Below are positions 23,969 to 31,454 of a stretch of DNA of 64,000 nt, in pieces (within the stretch, counting starts at the first letter, position 1; every line of letters starts with the position of its first letter). The translations under genes were made by a program, and so were the position numbers. This DNA comes from JBBROS01 sp965213855 (GTDB taxonomy: Bacteria > Pseudomonadota > Alphaproteobacteria > Acetobacterales > Acetobacteraceae), in the NCBI GenBank assembly GCA_965213855.1, contig CBDCAA010000008.1:1426001-1490000 (forward strand), read 5' to 3'. Below the pieces are notes generated by a model that saw only the letters and a list, made by a program, of their open reading frames with translations, made no database searches and was not told where the DNA came from.

Positions 23969-25717
23969 CTAAGCCCCGTTGCCAGCCTTCACCGCCGCAA
24001 TCAGGTTGCGAGCATCCTTCGCCTTCTGCCAGTTCAGCACCCAATGCGGGGTTGGTTCGGGTTGGCTTGGCTGGCCATCTCGGAAGAAGGCCGACACACC
24101 CCCGGCAAACGGAACGCACACCTGATCAACCGTCCCGTCTGCCGAGACCTCGAATGTGAGGCTGTATTCAGTCAACGCCACAAAGGCTTTCTTGTCGGTA
24201 GGATCAAGAATGATGTGGTGGATCAGCGGCCCGATAGCCTGATGAATTTGGGCGCGGGCTTGATAGCGTTGATCATCGAAAGTCTTGGATTGGGCAACCG
24301 CGCGAAGATTTTTGATCGCACTCATTTGCGAACGAAGGTTGGCTTCGCTTGCCGTGTTGGCATCGCGTTCGGCAACCGCAAGCTCTTCCTGCATTGCCTC
24401 GATCTCGACCGAAAGGCCATGAATGCGGATGGCTACATCTTTGGTCATGATTTCCGCGAATGTGTTCCAAAGATTGTCCATAGCCAGTTTCTTGCGGCTG
24501 ATGGTGTCTCGGATCGATGCGGCTTTGATAACTGCGACGTTGCTGCCTGCAATGCAAAACATCGAAGGGTCAGAAAGCTCAAATCGGTCAATCATATCTA
24601 AGACAGCGGTTTCGATGGGTTCATATCGAAAGCTCGTATGATTAGTGCAGCCCGAACCACGGGCCGCGCCATTGCACACAAGAATGTTGTAGGGATCGAG
24701 ATGTGCATGCCGCTTGCCCTTGGCACGAAATGTCATCGGCCCGTTGCACGTCGCACATATCGTCATGCCGGTTAAAATGTTGGCGAACAATTTGCCCTTG
24801 CGACCACCCTTGCCCCGCCGTCCATCTTTCGCGGCGTTGGCTTTCTCGAATAGGTCGGCATCAATGATTGCCGGATACAGCGCAACCGCGTCACCAAAAG
24901 GCACCCGCTTGCCGCCCGTTGCCGTGTTTTTCAGATAGGGCTGATACTCCCCCAGCACCGCCCGATTGGGGATCGTTTTCGAGATGTAGCTTGGATGCCA
25001 GCCCGTTGAGACCTTAACGCCCTTCAAGCCCTGTCCAACTCGATCAAAGGCGGCAACGCCTTCCTCATTCAACCGCCGCGTAATGACGATGCTGCCCAAC
25101 CCCGCCCGTGTCTCTTCGAAGATGCGTTGGATGATAGCCGCCCGATGGGGGATGACCTCATACCCCTTGCCAACCTTGCGCAGCCACGGGGGACACATCG
25201 CGGTCAAGGCGATGCCTGATCCGGTCTCGACCTTCTTCTGTCCCCACGCCTTGGCAAGCCGCCTCGATAGCCGTCGAGAGTAGGCGCGGGCTTGCTCGAT
25301 CTTGTCGGCAAGGCGGGGCATCTGCCCGTTGTCCAAGCTGGCCCACGTATATTGCTCGCCATCCTCGACGGTGTGAATCTCGATCTTGGCGCGCAAAATC
25401 TTGCCGATCAGGTCATAGGCATCCAAGGGGTGTTCGCGGGTGAGCCGGTCAATGGCTTCCACAATCAGGATCGATCCTTCGGCAATCCGCTTGGTCTCGA
25501 TGGCAGCTAAGAAGGTGCCCAACGCGCCCTTAAGCCGGTGTTGGCTGGAGTAGGCCGATAGGCCCCGGTCCCGAAGGTTTAGGGTGGTGTCCAAGGTGAT
25601 CCCTTGGGCTTCGGCATAGTCTTCCGCGTCTGCATCCTGACGGCGTTGGCTATCCCCGTCCGATTGCTTGTCGCTTGAAAACCGCGTGTAGCTGTAGCCA
25701 ATCCGTTGACCGCTCAT
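23969..25717 (-). CDS. int: Large serine integrase of the prophage
   Basis: The start is set at ATG 25717 (MSGQRIGYSYTRFSSDKQSD), since upstream codons in this frame are only the complement of comM. The 582-residue product has the resolvase domain (catalytic Ser in RFSSDKQS, 'RDRGLSAYSSQHRLKGALGT', 'ILIVEAIDRLTRE'), a recombinase domain ('ITRRLNEEGVAAFDR', 'WHPSYISKTIPNRAVLGEYQ'), and a zinc ribbon ('GMTICATCNGPM … ILVCNGAARGSGCTNH'), then a coiled coil. It integrates and, with a partner, excises the phage. It reads toward the phage interior and lies ~70 bp from comM. Confidence 0.95.
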   Translation of the reverse strand: MSGQRIGYSYTRFSSDKQSDGDSQRRQDADAEDYAEAQGITLDTTLNLRDRGLSAYSSQHRLKGALGTFLAAIETKRIAEGSILIVEAIDRLTREHPLDAYDLIGKILRAKIEIHTVEDGEQYTWASLDNGQMPRLADKIEQARAYSRRLSRRLAKAWGQKKVETGSGIALTAMCPPWLRKVGKGYEVIPHRAAIIQRIFEETRAGLGSIVITRRLNEEGVAAFDRVGQGLKGVKVSTGWHPSYISKTIPNRAVLGEYQPYLKNTATGGKRVPFGDAVALYPAIIDADLFEKANAAKDGRRGKGGRKGKLFANILTGMTICATCNGPMTFRAKGKRHAHLDPYNILVCNGAARGSGCTNHTSFRYEPIETAVLDMIDRFELSDPSMFCIAGSNVAVIKAASIRDTISRKKLAMDNLWNTFAEIMTKDVAIRIHGLSVEIEAMQEELAVAERDANTASEANLRSQMSAIKNLRAVAQSKTFDDQRYQARAQIHQAIGPLIHHIILDPTDKKAFVALTEYSLTFEVSADGTVDQVCVPFAGGVSAFFRDGQPSQPEPTPHWVLNWQKAKDARNLIAAVKAGNGA

Positions 25718-25784
25718 AGCTGAAAACCCCTGAAAACACTGACTCTGACGTGCTACCATAGGTGCTGTAATATGCGAAGGGGTT
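25718..25784. other. Probable right attachment site (attR) region
   Basis: The ~65 bases between the integrase start and the first comM codons (VIVGLPDKAV at 25785) must contain the phage-chromosome junction. The exact crossover core cannot be read because the left junction lies outside the window. Serine integrase sites are usually 40-50 bp around a two-base core, which fits this space. Confidence 0.6.
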
Positions 25785-26288
25785 GTGATCGTCGGGCTGC
25801 CGGACAAGGCGGTGGGCGAAGCGCGGGAGCGCGTGCGGGCGGCGCTGACCTCGATGGGGCTGTCGCTGCCGCCGAAGCGCATCATCATCAACCTGGCGCC
25901 AGCGGATCTGCTGAAGGAGGGCAGCCATTTCGACCTGCCGGTGGCGCTGGCGGTGCTGGCGGCGATGGACGTGCTGCCGCGGGACGAGCTGGCCGGGTAT
26001 GCGGCGCTCGGGGAGCTATCGCTGGACGGGGCGGTCAAGGCGGTCAGCGGGGTGCTGCCGGCGGCGATGTCGGCGAGCCTGCGCGACCTGGGGCTGATCT
26101 GCCCGGCGGCGCAGGGCGGCGAAGCGGCCTGGGCGGGGCGGATCGAGGTGCTGGCGATCCCGGACCTGCTGTCCGTCATCAACCACTTCCGGGGCACGCA
26201 GGTGCTGACACCGCCGGAGACGGCCGGGGCGCGCAGGAGGGAGGATGGGCCGGACCTGTCGGACGTGCGCGGGATGGAGACGGCGCGG
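25785..26288 (+). pseudogene. comM: comM/yifB fragment 1 (N-terminal part, lacking the first ~30 codons)
   Basis: The frame reads VIVGLPDKAVGEARERVRAA LTSMGL…, the strongly conserved N-terminal ChlI-like domain of ComM (YifB), through 'INLAPADLLKEGSHFDLPVA' to 'DLSDVRGMETAR', where homology stops at ~26288. ComM is an AAA helicase that promotes branch migration during natural transformation. The first ~30 codons are separated by the prophage and should lie left of it; the remainder is scattered downstream. GC is high, as in the chromosome. The gene cannot give a working product here. Confidence 0.92.
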
Positions 26289-26339
26289 GTCCCCGTTCCT
26301 ACTTCGGTGAACAGTGCAGTTAAGTGCAATCATCGTGTG

Positions 26340-26849
26340 TCACTCCAGCATCTGAGCAAGGCTTAGCACGGGACCATCAGGCGGGCCGGCGCTCGCGTCC
26401 TGCGCTGGCTCGATTTGATCGCCATTTTGCCACTCGACCAAACCGTAGCCCTCGCCTCGCACGTTATCAAAGAGCGCATTGTGTGACAGTGCGCTTGATA
26501 CCGATCCTGCCGGGTTTTTTGAGCTGAATGACAAGCCGCGCTGTTTAAGCGCTGCCAATATTTCCAGCGTTTGGGCCCTAGAACCGCGCTGCTTTAGAAA
26601 ACTCGCTGCCTCCGTGATTACAGTGGATGCGACAGAACCCGCTCTAGTTGAGGACCGCCCGCGTTTGGCGTGGAGCGACGCTTCTGTCTGGTCAGAGGTA
26701 GAGGACAACGCTGCCGCGGGTTGTGTGTCGTACGTAGAAATGAGTTGTCGAACCGCCATCAGACGAATGTAAGCCGGAACACGCTCAAGTTCGCTCGCAA
26801 GCCGCGCTTCTTCAACCTTGGCAGCTTCCAAAAATGCTTTCTGCGACAT
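26340..26849 (-). CDS. Passenger protein with C-terminal winged-helix (HARE-HTH-like) domain
   Basis: The preferred start is ATG 26849 (MSQKAFLEAAKVEEARLASE…), giving 169 residues; an upstream extension to 27020 has a poor leader sequence. The N-terminal half is helical; the C-terminal ~70 residues 'ITEAASFLKQRGSRAQTLEI LAALKQRGLSFSSKNPAGSVSSALS…VRGEGYGLVEW' have the helix-turn-helix and closing strand of HARE-HTH/winged-helix domains found in small bacterial regulators and mobile-element passengers. It lies in the flipped segment; before the inversion it would have read rightward from the element's left end. Confidence 0.65.
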   Translation of the reverse strand: MSQKAFLEAAKVEEARLASELERVPAYIRLMAVRQLISTYDTQPAAALSSTSDQTEASLHAKRGRSSTRAGSVASTVITEAASFLKQRGSRAQTLEILAALKQRGLSFSSKNPAGSVSSALSHNALFDNVRGEGYGLVEWQNGDQIEPAQDASAGPPDGPVLSLAQMLE

Positions 26850-27063
26850 GGCGGGCCCTCTGCGAATAAGGAAACAATACCAGACCGCAGATGAACCGAC
26901 AAGTGCAGACGCGGCCATCTTCATCGCGCTGCAACTTGCTTGATGGGCGACGCCTGTCCGCTTTTGCTCAATGCTAAAACAATGATGATGGAACGACGCA
27001 CATGCCAGATGGACGCACATTTACCTTGACCGTCACGCCGCAAAGCCCAGCAAGACCAGGGTT

Positions 27064-27086
27064 GGTGTGTTTGCGACATAATACCG
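27064..27086 (-). repeat. Left terminal repeat of the IS1595-type element (now inverted)
   Basis: On the minus strand it begins CGGTATTATGTCGCAAACAC and matches the inward-reading right end (29917-29939) at 22 of 23 positions. Next to it 27087-27094 is the complement of the target duplication GACGCGCT. Confidence 0.85.
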
Positions 27087-27190
27087 AGCGCGTCCACCGC
27101 CGACAGGTCCGGCAGCAGCCCCGGCAAGCGCGCCGCCAGCATCGACTTGCCCGCCCCCGGTGGCCGATGGATTTCAAGGACGGGACGCCT
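27087..27190 (-). pseudogene. comM: comM fragment 2 (Walker A segment), in inverted orientation
   Basis: On the minus strand it reads …VLEIHRPPGAGKSMLAARLP GLLPDLSAVDAL, the Walker A region of ComM (normally …LLIGPPGAGKSMLAARLPGL LP…). It is on the strand opposite to fragments 1 and 3. The segment before GPPGAGKS is shortened (about 11 codons are missing between LEI and PPGAG) and one base appears lost near the junction. It ends exactly at the element's terminal repeat. Its last codons (VDAL) join in frame to EVSMIHSVAG of fragment 3, which shows that the element inserted here. Confidence 0.88.
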
Positions 27191-27333
27191 GTCTCTCGTG
27201 TTTGAAAGAGCACCCATGTACATCATCGACGTACGGCGATATTATCGTGTCCGTAACGGTACCCTTGAGGTTGTTCGTAGGCATAAGCGACGCCCTTGGG
27301 GATCGGTGCGTCATCTCACTATGTGGCCCTGAC

Positions 27334-27573
27334 CTAACGCCCCAAGGCATCGACCGCGATTCCTACGGGCTTTCCTTCATCGTTCATGACTGGCCGCACT
27401 CCGCAAGCCTCAATGGCCGCACGGAGTGCGGCCAAGTTGTTGCCGATCGGCACCCGCCGCCCCTTTTCGAAATCCCGCACCGTGGACAGCGATACGTTTG
27501 CACGTTTTGCAAGATCGTCTTGGGACCAGTCTAACCACCCGCGGGCGGCCCGGCTTTGTTCTGGCGTCAGCAT
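27334..27573 (-). CDS. Xre-type HTH repressor of the element
   Basis: The 79-residue protein is a minimal Cro/CI-type HTH: 'LTPEQSRAARGWLDWSQDDL AKRANVSLSTVRDFEKGRRV' is the five-helix DNA-binding fold with the recognition helix VSLSTVRDFE, followed by a short tail. It is divergent from the transposase, and two perfect palindromes lie between them. I infer that it represses the transposase and itself. The region 27191-27333 between it and comM fragment 2 shows no gene. Confidence 0.85.
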   Translation of the reverse strand: MLTPEQSRAARGWLDWSQDDLAKRANVSLSTVRDFEKGRRVPIGNNLAALRAAIEACGVRPVMNDEGKPVGIAVDALGR

Positions 27574-27603
27574 GGGGCGACCATGCCGAAAATCTGAGTG
27601 GTA

Positions 27604-27668
27604 GTCAACGATTTTCGTTGACGTCTTGTGTATCCGTGGATATGTCTTACATCAACGATTATCGTTGA
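27604..27668. promoter_or_regulatory. Divergent control region with two palindromic operators
   Basis: GTCAACGA-TTT-TCGTTGAC (27604-27622) and TCAACGA-TTA-TCGTTGA (27652-27668) are two perfect inverted repeats 48 bp apart (centre to centre ~47). The first is next to the Xre start (27573), the second 12 bases before the transposase ATG (27681). They are the obvious binding sites for the Xre-type protein. Confidence 0.82.
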
Positions 27669-27680
27669 CGGACAGATACC

Positions 27681-28628
27681 ATGGCCCAGCACTTCCTCCT
27701 TACCGCCGCCGCCCGGAACCTCTCGCTCAAGAGTATTTTCCGTATGAGCGACGATGAGGCGCACGGCGCTTTCGTGGCAATACGGTTTGCCGACAACGGC
27801 GGGGCCGCTTTCTGCCCCCGCTGTAACTGCACGGCGGTTTACACCTACGCGGCCCGGCGCATCTGGAAGTGCAAGGCTTGCTCGCACCAGTTCAGCGTCA
27901 CCAGCGGCACCATCTTCGCCAGCCGCAAGTTGCCGATTCGGGACATCCTGGCCGCGATCGCGATTTTCGTTAATGCAGTCAAAGGCATTTCCGCCTTGCA
28001 GCTTGGGCGCGACCTCGATGTGCAGTATCGGACGGCTTTTGTTCTTTCCCACAAACTCCGTGAGGCGGTCGGCGCGGAACAGATGATCGGCCACGTCTCG
28101 GGCGTCGTGGAAGTGGACGGCGCATACTTCGGCGGGCACGCCAAGCGCGAGAACGTCAAGGCAGAACGGAAGAATTTGGTACTCAACCCGCCCGCCGGAC
28201 GTCAGTCGGTCGTCGTCATCCGCGAGCGCGGCGGCAAGACACTGCCGTTCGTCGTCGCTAAGGAGGCCGATGGCGTGGCGCTGGTGCGGGAGCGGGTGCT
28301 GACCGGCTCTATCGTCCACGCTGACGAGGCGGGCGGCTGGGATCGTCTGCATGCCTTCTACGAGATGCGCCGGATCAACCACTCGGTCGCGTTTTCTAAA
28401 GACGGCGCCTGCACTAACTGGGCCGAGTCCTACTTCGCTCGCTTGCGCCGCGCTGAGATCGGTCAACACCACCACGTAAGCGGCAAACACCTTGCCGCTT
28501 ACGCCGTTGAGATGGCATGGCGTGAGGATCGTCGCCGGATGCCGAACGGGACGTTGCACGATGCCGTCGCAGCGGCAGCGTTGGCGCATCCTGTATCGCG
28601 AGTGTGGAAGGGGTATTGGCAACGGTGA
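27681..28628 (+). CDS. tnp: IS1595-family transposase (ISXO2-like DDE domain)
   Basis: The 315-residue protein has a zinc ribbon (CPRCN … CKACSHQFS, residues ~37-75), then 'VTSGTIFASRKLPIRDILAA', and the catalytic domain: 'GVVEVDGAYFGGH' (first Asp), 'SIVHADEAGGWDRL' (second Asp), and 'TNWAESYFARLRRAEIGQHH HVSG' (the Asn/Glu motif of this family). Full length. Catalyses movement of the element. Intact and probably active unless ends are now unusable: the flipped left end means both ends face the same way. Confidence 0.93.
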   Translation: MAQHFLLTAAARNLSLKSIFRMSDDEAHGAFVAIRFADNGGAAFCPRCNCTAVYTYAARRIWKCKACSHQFSVTSGTIFASRKLPIRDILAAIAIFVNAVKGISALQLGRDLDVQYRTAFVLSHKLREAVGAEQMIGHVSGVVEVDGAYFGGHAKRENVKAERKNLVLNPPAGRQSVVVIRERGGKTLPFVVAKEADGVALVRERVLTGSIVHADEAGGWDRLHAFYEMRRINHSVAFSKDGACTNWAESYFARLRRAEIGQHHHVSGKHLAAYAVEMAWREDRRRMPNGTLHDAVAAAALAHPVSRVWKGYWQR

Positions 28629-28637
28629 GGAAGCCCG

Positions 28638-28952
28638 TCAAGTCTTTGAGTTAGGCAAACTATACCTACGGATGAAATCCCAGGTTTCCTTGTCAGCTAG
28701 GCCGTTTGTTGTTCCAATATCGATTTGAGAAACTACGAATATCAATTTAGGCAACTCGCGCGTGATAGTTTCGGCTAAAAGTCTTACTTCGCTTGAGGTA
28801 GCAATAAAAACTGCACCTACGCTTGCGCGCCAGTTAATTCTAAACTGTGGCATCTTATCAAGCGCGTCAAGAATAGCCTGCCTGTTAACAAAGTCAACTG
28901 CACCGTCCTTGTCATAATAGACCGGATGCCAAGTCAACATATAGCATGTCAT
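28638..28952 (-). CDS. Small alpha/beta passenger protein of unknown function
   Basis: The 104-residue protein (MTCYMLTWHPVYYDKDGAVD…) alternates strands and helices: strand at 3-8, helix 'RQAILDALDKM', 'WRASVGAVFIATSSEVRLLA ETITREL', 'KLIFVVSQIDIG'. The layout beta-alpha-beta-beta-alpha-beta resembles the ferredoxin-like fold of Cas2/VapD-type proteins, but key residues do not prove this. Its ATG overlaps the stop of the membrane protein gene (ATGA), so both form a unit. Confidence 0.6.
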   Translation of the reverse strand: MTCYMLTWHPVYYDKDGAVDFVNRQAILDALDKMPQFRINWRASVGAVFIATSSEVRLLAETITRELPKLIFVVSQIDIGTTNGLADKETWDFIRRYSLPNSKT

Positions 28953-29326
28953 TTACCATCTCCAGTCGAATCGCGGACCATTAGCGGATTTGTAATTAAA
29001 GCCAATGAAGATGGTAAAACCTCAACATTCGAACCCTTCTGCTTTATTAGCTCAAGAGTTTCATGTCTTATCTGGTAGTCTTCGGACTGAAGTCTTTCAG
29101 GTTTGAATAAAGCGAAATACGACGCCATTGAGCACGTTACGGCCACAACGCCGACGCCTAATGTAAGCAAGACATTGCTCAGCGGTTGAACTTCGTGAAA
29201 GACACCAGACATTGCAAAGCACGGCAAACAAACGATTCCACAAAGCCACAGCATAGGATTTAGCGCGCTTCGAACACGAAGCTGACCGGCTGCTTTTTGT
29301 GCTCTGGACGCAAACCACTCCGACAT
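28949..29326 (-). CDS. Passenger membrane protein with two transmembrane segments
   Basis: The 125-residue protein has a basic start, two hydrophobic segments ('PMLWLCGIVCLPCFAMSGVF' and 'VLLTLGVGVVAVTCSMASYF ALF') and a charged cytoplasmic C-terminus of ~55 residues ('QSEDYQIRHETLELIKQKGS …'). No family recognised. It is followed by the small alpha/beta gene with a four-base overlap. The pair, on the strand opposite to the transposase, is cargo not needed for transposition. Confidence 0.65.
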   Translation of the reverse strand: MSEWFASRAQKAAGQLRVRSALNPMLWLCGIVCLPCFAMSGVFHEVQPLSNVLLTLGVGVVAVTCSMASYFALFKPERLQSEDYQIRHETLELIKQKGSNVEVLPSSLALITNPLMVRDSTGDGK

Positions 29327-29417
29327 AAAGGCCTCAATGGTCCGGATTGACGAAGCGAGCCACCTTCAGCTTTAGCTGAATCAATCGAACTACGATACGA
29401 AGCTGTGGGCGACGCGC

Positions 29418-29852
29418 TTACCGCGCCACCTCCCAAAGGACAAATTGCCCCGCCCCCTGCGTGGACCGCACAGACCCGTTCTCTCGCTGCATTCTTAGCG
29501 CCGATCCCACGCGCCGCATCATGGTCCGCAGCATCCGGCGGTCAGACGGGTCCATCGCCCGCGTGATTAGCAGCTCTAGCGCAACATCGCGGGTCGTCAT
29601 CGGCTCAGTCGCTTGGCGAAGAATGGACACCGCTACACGACTCATTTCGCCACGATGCGCCCAATCCGCTGGTGGGCGGAATGCTTTCGGACGAATCGTC
29701 TCAACCTGAAAATCAGGTGCGAACTGGCGTATGGTCTGGTCTAGGTTCTCCAAGTCTTCCACCATCTTCCGCAGTGCAGCGTGTGTGCGTTCAATCTCGC
29801 CGGTCAGCTCGGCGCGGCGCTTCGTCAGGCCGTTCAAAACGTAGTCGATCAT
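29418..29852 (-). CDS. Passenger protein with coiled coil and winged-helix-like domain
   Basis: The 144-residue protein has an N-terminal coiled coil ('LTKRRAELTGEIERTHAALR KMVEDLENLDQTIRQF') and a C-terminal domain 'MSRVAVSILRQATEPMTTRD VALELLITRAMDPSDRRMLRTMMRRVGSALRMQRENG', typical of small winged-helix proteins that accompany insertion sequences in alphaproteobacteria. Function unknown. It is the last gene before the right terminal repeat. Alone in its transcription unit; the 90 bases downstream (29327-29417) hold nothing visible. Confidence 0.7.
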   Translation of the reverse strand: MIDYVLNGLTKRRAELTGEIERTHAALRKMVEDLENLDQTIRQFAPDFQVETIRPKAFRPPADWAHRGEMSRVAVSILRQATEPMTTRDVALELLITRAMDPSDRRMLRTMMRRVGSALRMQRENGSVRSTQGAGQFVLWEVAR

Positions 29853-29916
29853 CGGGGTTCCTCGCGCGTGGGCGAAGATCGTAGCATAGTCAATGGCTTA
29901 ATGGGACTGCGCGCTA

Positions 29917-29939
29917 GGTGTGTTTGCTACATAATACCG
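29917..29939 (+). repeat. Right terminal repeat of the IS1595-type element plus target duplication
   Basis: The sequence ends …ACATAATACCG at 29939, and 29940-29947 is GACGCGCT, the target duplication matched at 27087-27094. Inverted, it matches the left end with one mismatch (T/G at the CTAC/CGAC position). Confidence 0.87.
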
Positions 29940-30722
29940 GACGCGCTGGAGGTGAGCATGATCCATAGCGTGGCCGGGCTGCTGGACGGAGGCCGGCTGG
30001 TGATGCGGCCGCCGTTCCGGGAACCGCACCATGGCGCCTCGATGGCGGCGCTGGCCGGCGGCGGGACCCGGGCGCGGCCGGGCGAGGTGAGCCTGGCACA
30101 CCGGGGCGTGCTGTTCCTGGACGAGCTGCCGGAGTTTCCGCGGCCGGCGCTGGAGTCGTTGCGGCAGCCGCTGGAGGCGGGGAAGACGACGGTGGCGCGG
30201 GCCGCGGCGCACGTGACGTATCCAGCGCGGTTCCAGCTGGTGGCGGCCATGAACCCGTGCCGGTGCGGCTACCTGGGCGATGCGGCGCGGGAGTGCAACC
30301 GGGCGCCGCGGTGCGGGGAGGACTACCTTGGGCGGATCAGCGGCCCGCTGCTGGACCGGATCGACATGGTGGTGCACGTGCACCCGACGGCGCCGGCCGA
30401 GCTGTCGCGGGCGCCGCCCGGAGAGGCGAGTGCTGCGGTGGCGGCGCGAGTGGGCCAAGCGCGGGCGGCGCAGCGGGCGCGGTATGGCGAGCAAGGGGCG
30501 GCGACGAACGCCGAAGCGGGGATGGACGCGCTGGTGCTGGAGGCCGAGGCGCGGGCGCTGGCCGAGCAGGCGGCGGAGCGGCTGCGGCTGTCGGCGCGGG
30601 GCTTCACGCGGGTGCTGCGGGTAGCGCGGACGATTGCGGATTTGGCGGGGGTGGCGGTGGTTCGGCGGGGGGATGTGGCGGAGGCGCTGGCGTATCGGCA
30701 CCGGATCCCGGGGCGCGCCTAA
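29940..30722 (+). pseudogene. comM: comM/yifB fragment 3 (C-terminal part)
   Basis: Starts in frame DALEVSMIHSVAGLLDGGRL at the target duplication and runs to the natural stop at 30722. It carries the Mg-chelatase AAA core after Walker A: 'RPPFREPHHGASMAALAGGG', 'GEVSLAHRGVLFLDELPEFP' (Walker B), 'FQLVAAMNPCRCGYLGD', 'ISGPLLDRIDMVVHV' (arginine finger region) and the C-terminal Mg_chelatase_C. Sequence is well preserved, so inactivation is probably recent. Confidence 0.93.
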
Positions 30723-30750
30723 GGATCGGATCTCGGCAGAGCTCCGCTGG

Positions 30751-31251
30751 TCAGGTGGCGGTGGAGATTTGTTTTGGAATGCGGCCGAGGAGGTAGAGGG
30801 AGACGACGAGGACGAGGATGAGACCGCCGATAACGGCGAGCTCCAACATGGCGCCCTGGACGATGGCGGCGTTCTCGGGGGTCCATCCGCCGGGCTTGGT
30901 GGCCTCGGAGGTTTGCAGGGTGATCACGAGGACGCGGCGGATGGAGGCAATGAGGCCGACGATAAGGAACGGCTCGGGCGTGAGGCCGCCGGTGCGGATG
31001 GAGGCACGGACGGTGTGCAGGACCTCGACCAACAGGAGGACGAAGAGGAGGCGGTCGATGATGGGAAGGATGGTCTCCGTGCCGGTCCAGTCGGCGAAGC
31101 CGTGGAACAGCTCGATCGCGGCGCTGCCGAGGGCGAGGATGGCGGCGGCGGAGAGGAGGACTCCAAGGGCCATGTAGACGAAATGCTCGACATGGCCGAA
31201 GGCGGTCGTCGAGAGGCGGACCACCCTGCTTTCGTCGGACCCTTCGGCCAT
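30751..31251 (-). CDS. PsiE-like (phosphate-starvation-inducible E) membrane protein
   Basis: The 166-residue protein has four hydrophobic segments and the PsiE pattern 'FGHVEHFVYMALGVLLSAAA ILALGSAA…', 'ILPIIDRLLFVLLLVEVLHT VRASI', 'PEPFLIVGLIASIRRVLVIT'. Membrane location; molecular role unknown in the family. Convergent with the comM remnant and separated from the tRNA gene by 25 bases. Confidence 0.85.
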   Translation of the reverse strand: MAEGSDESRVVRLSTTAFGHVEHFVYMALGVLLSAAAILALGSAAIELFHGFADWTGTETILPIIDRLLFVLLLVEVLHTVRASIRTGGLTPEPFLIVGLIASIRRVLVITLQTSEATKPGGWTPENAAIVQGAMLELAVIGGLILVLVVSLYLLGRIPKQISTAT

Positions 31252-31275
31252 CCTGGTCCCCTAGCAATCCACGGA

Positions 31276-31350
31276 TGGTGGGCGCGACAGGGATTGAACC
31301 TGTGACCCCCGCCATGTCAAGGCGATGCTCTACCGCTGAGCTACGCGCCC
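31276..31350 (-). tRNA. tRNA-Val (anticodon GAC)
   Basis: On the minus strand: acceptor GGGCGCG pairs with CGCGCCC, D arm GCTC/GAGC, anticodon stem TCGCC/GGCGG with loop TTGACAT (anticodon GAC), T arm ACAGG-TTCAATC-CCTGT, and an encoded CCA (31276-31278). All four stems are intact. No phage or island junction is visible at it. Confidence 0.96.
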
Positions 31351-31454
31351 ATCCGTCCCGCCGTGGTCGTTGGCGGAGCGGTCTCTTAGCCGCCCGTGCC
31401 GGCTTTCGCAACCATGTGCGTGGGTGCGTGACATCTGCGGCGGCGGCGGGTTCA

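Larger units (their letters stand above)
1..25780. mobile_element. Prophage with HK97-type head and Mu-type contractile tail, integrated in comM
   Basis: The block has a leftward late operon (packaging, head, connectors, contractile tail), a rightward early region (helicase, primase, small proteins) and a serine integrase facing left at its right end. The right boundary is placed where comM coding sequence begins, just after the integrase start. The left end lies outside the window, because baseplate, fibre and lysis genes are missing and the comM 5' end is not seen. GC is visibly lower than in the chromosome to the right. The late gene order equals HK97-like phages from TerS to the connectors and Mu gp37 to gpP afterwards. 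The capsid frameshift suggests either decay or an assembly error. Confidence 0.93.
26289..29939. mobile_element. IS1595-type element with passenger genes, rearranged by an inversion
   Basis: The right end is CATAATACCG at 29939 followed by comM sequence GACGCGCTGGAGG. The other end, CGGTATTATG on the minus strand, is at 27086 and is followed there by the same GACGCGCT (minus strand, 27094-27087), an 8-bp target duplication as is usual for IS1595-family elements. The two ends now point the same way, so the left end plus adjacent comM DNA has been flipped. Contents: an HTH passenger (26340-26849), Xre repressor, transposase, a two-gene membrane/alpha-beta module and a 144-residue protein. Breakpoints of the inversion (~26289 and ~27190) are approximate. 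Confidence 0.8.

Noticed and set aside
25718..26329. ~200-residue N-terminal extension of the integrase frame
   Set aside because: It is the complement of comM coding DNA; the resolvase domain begins normally at the ATG at 25717.
31276..31350. tRNA-Val as an integration site
   Set aside because: No integrase, partial tRNA copy or composition change at its 3' end.
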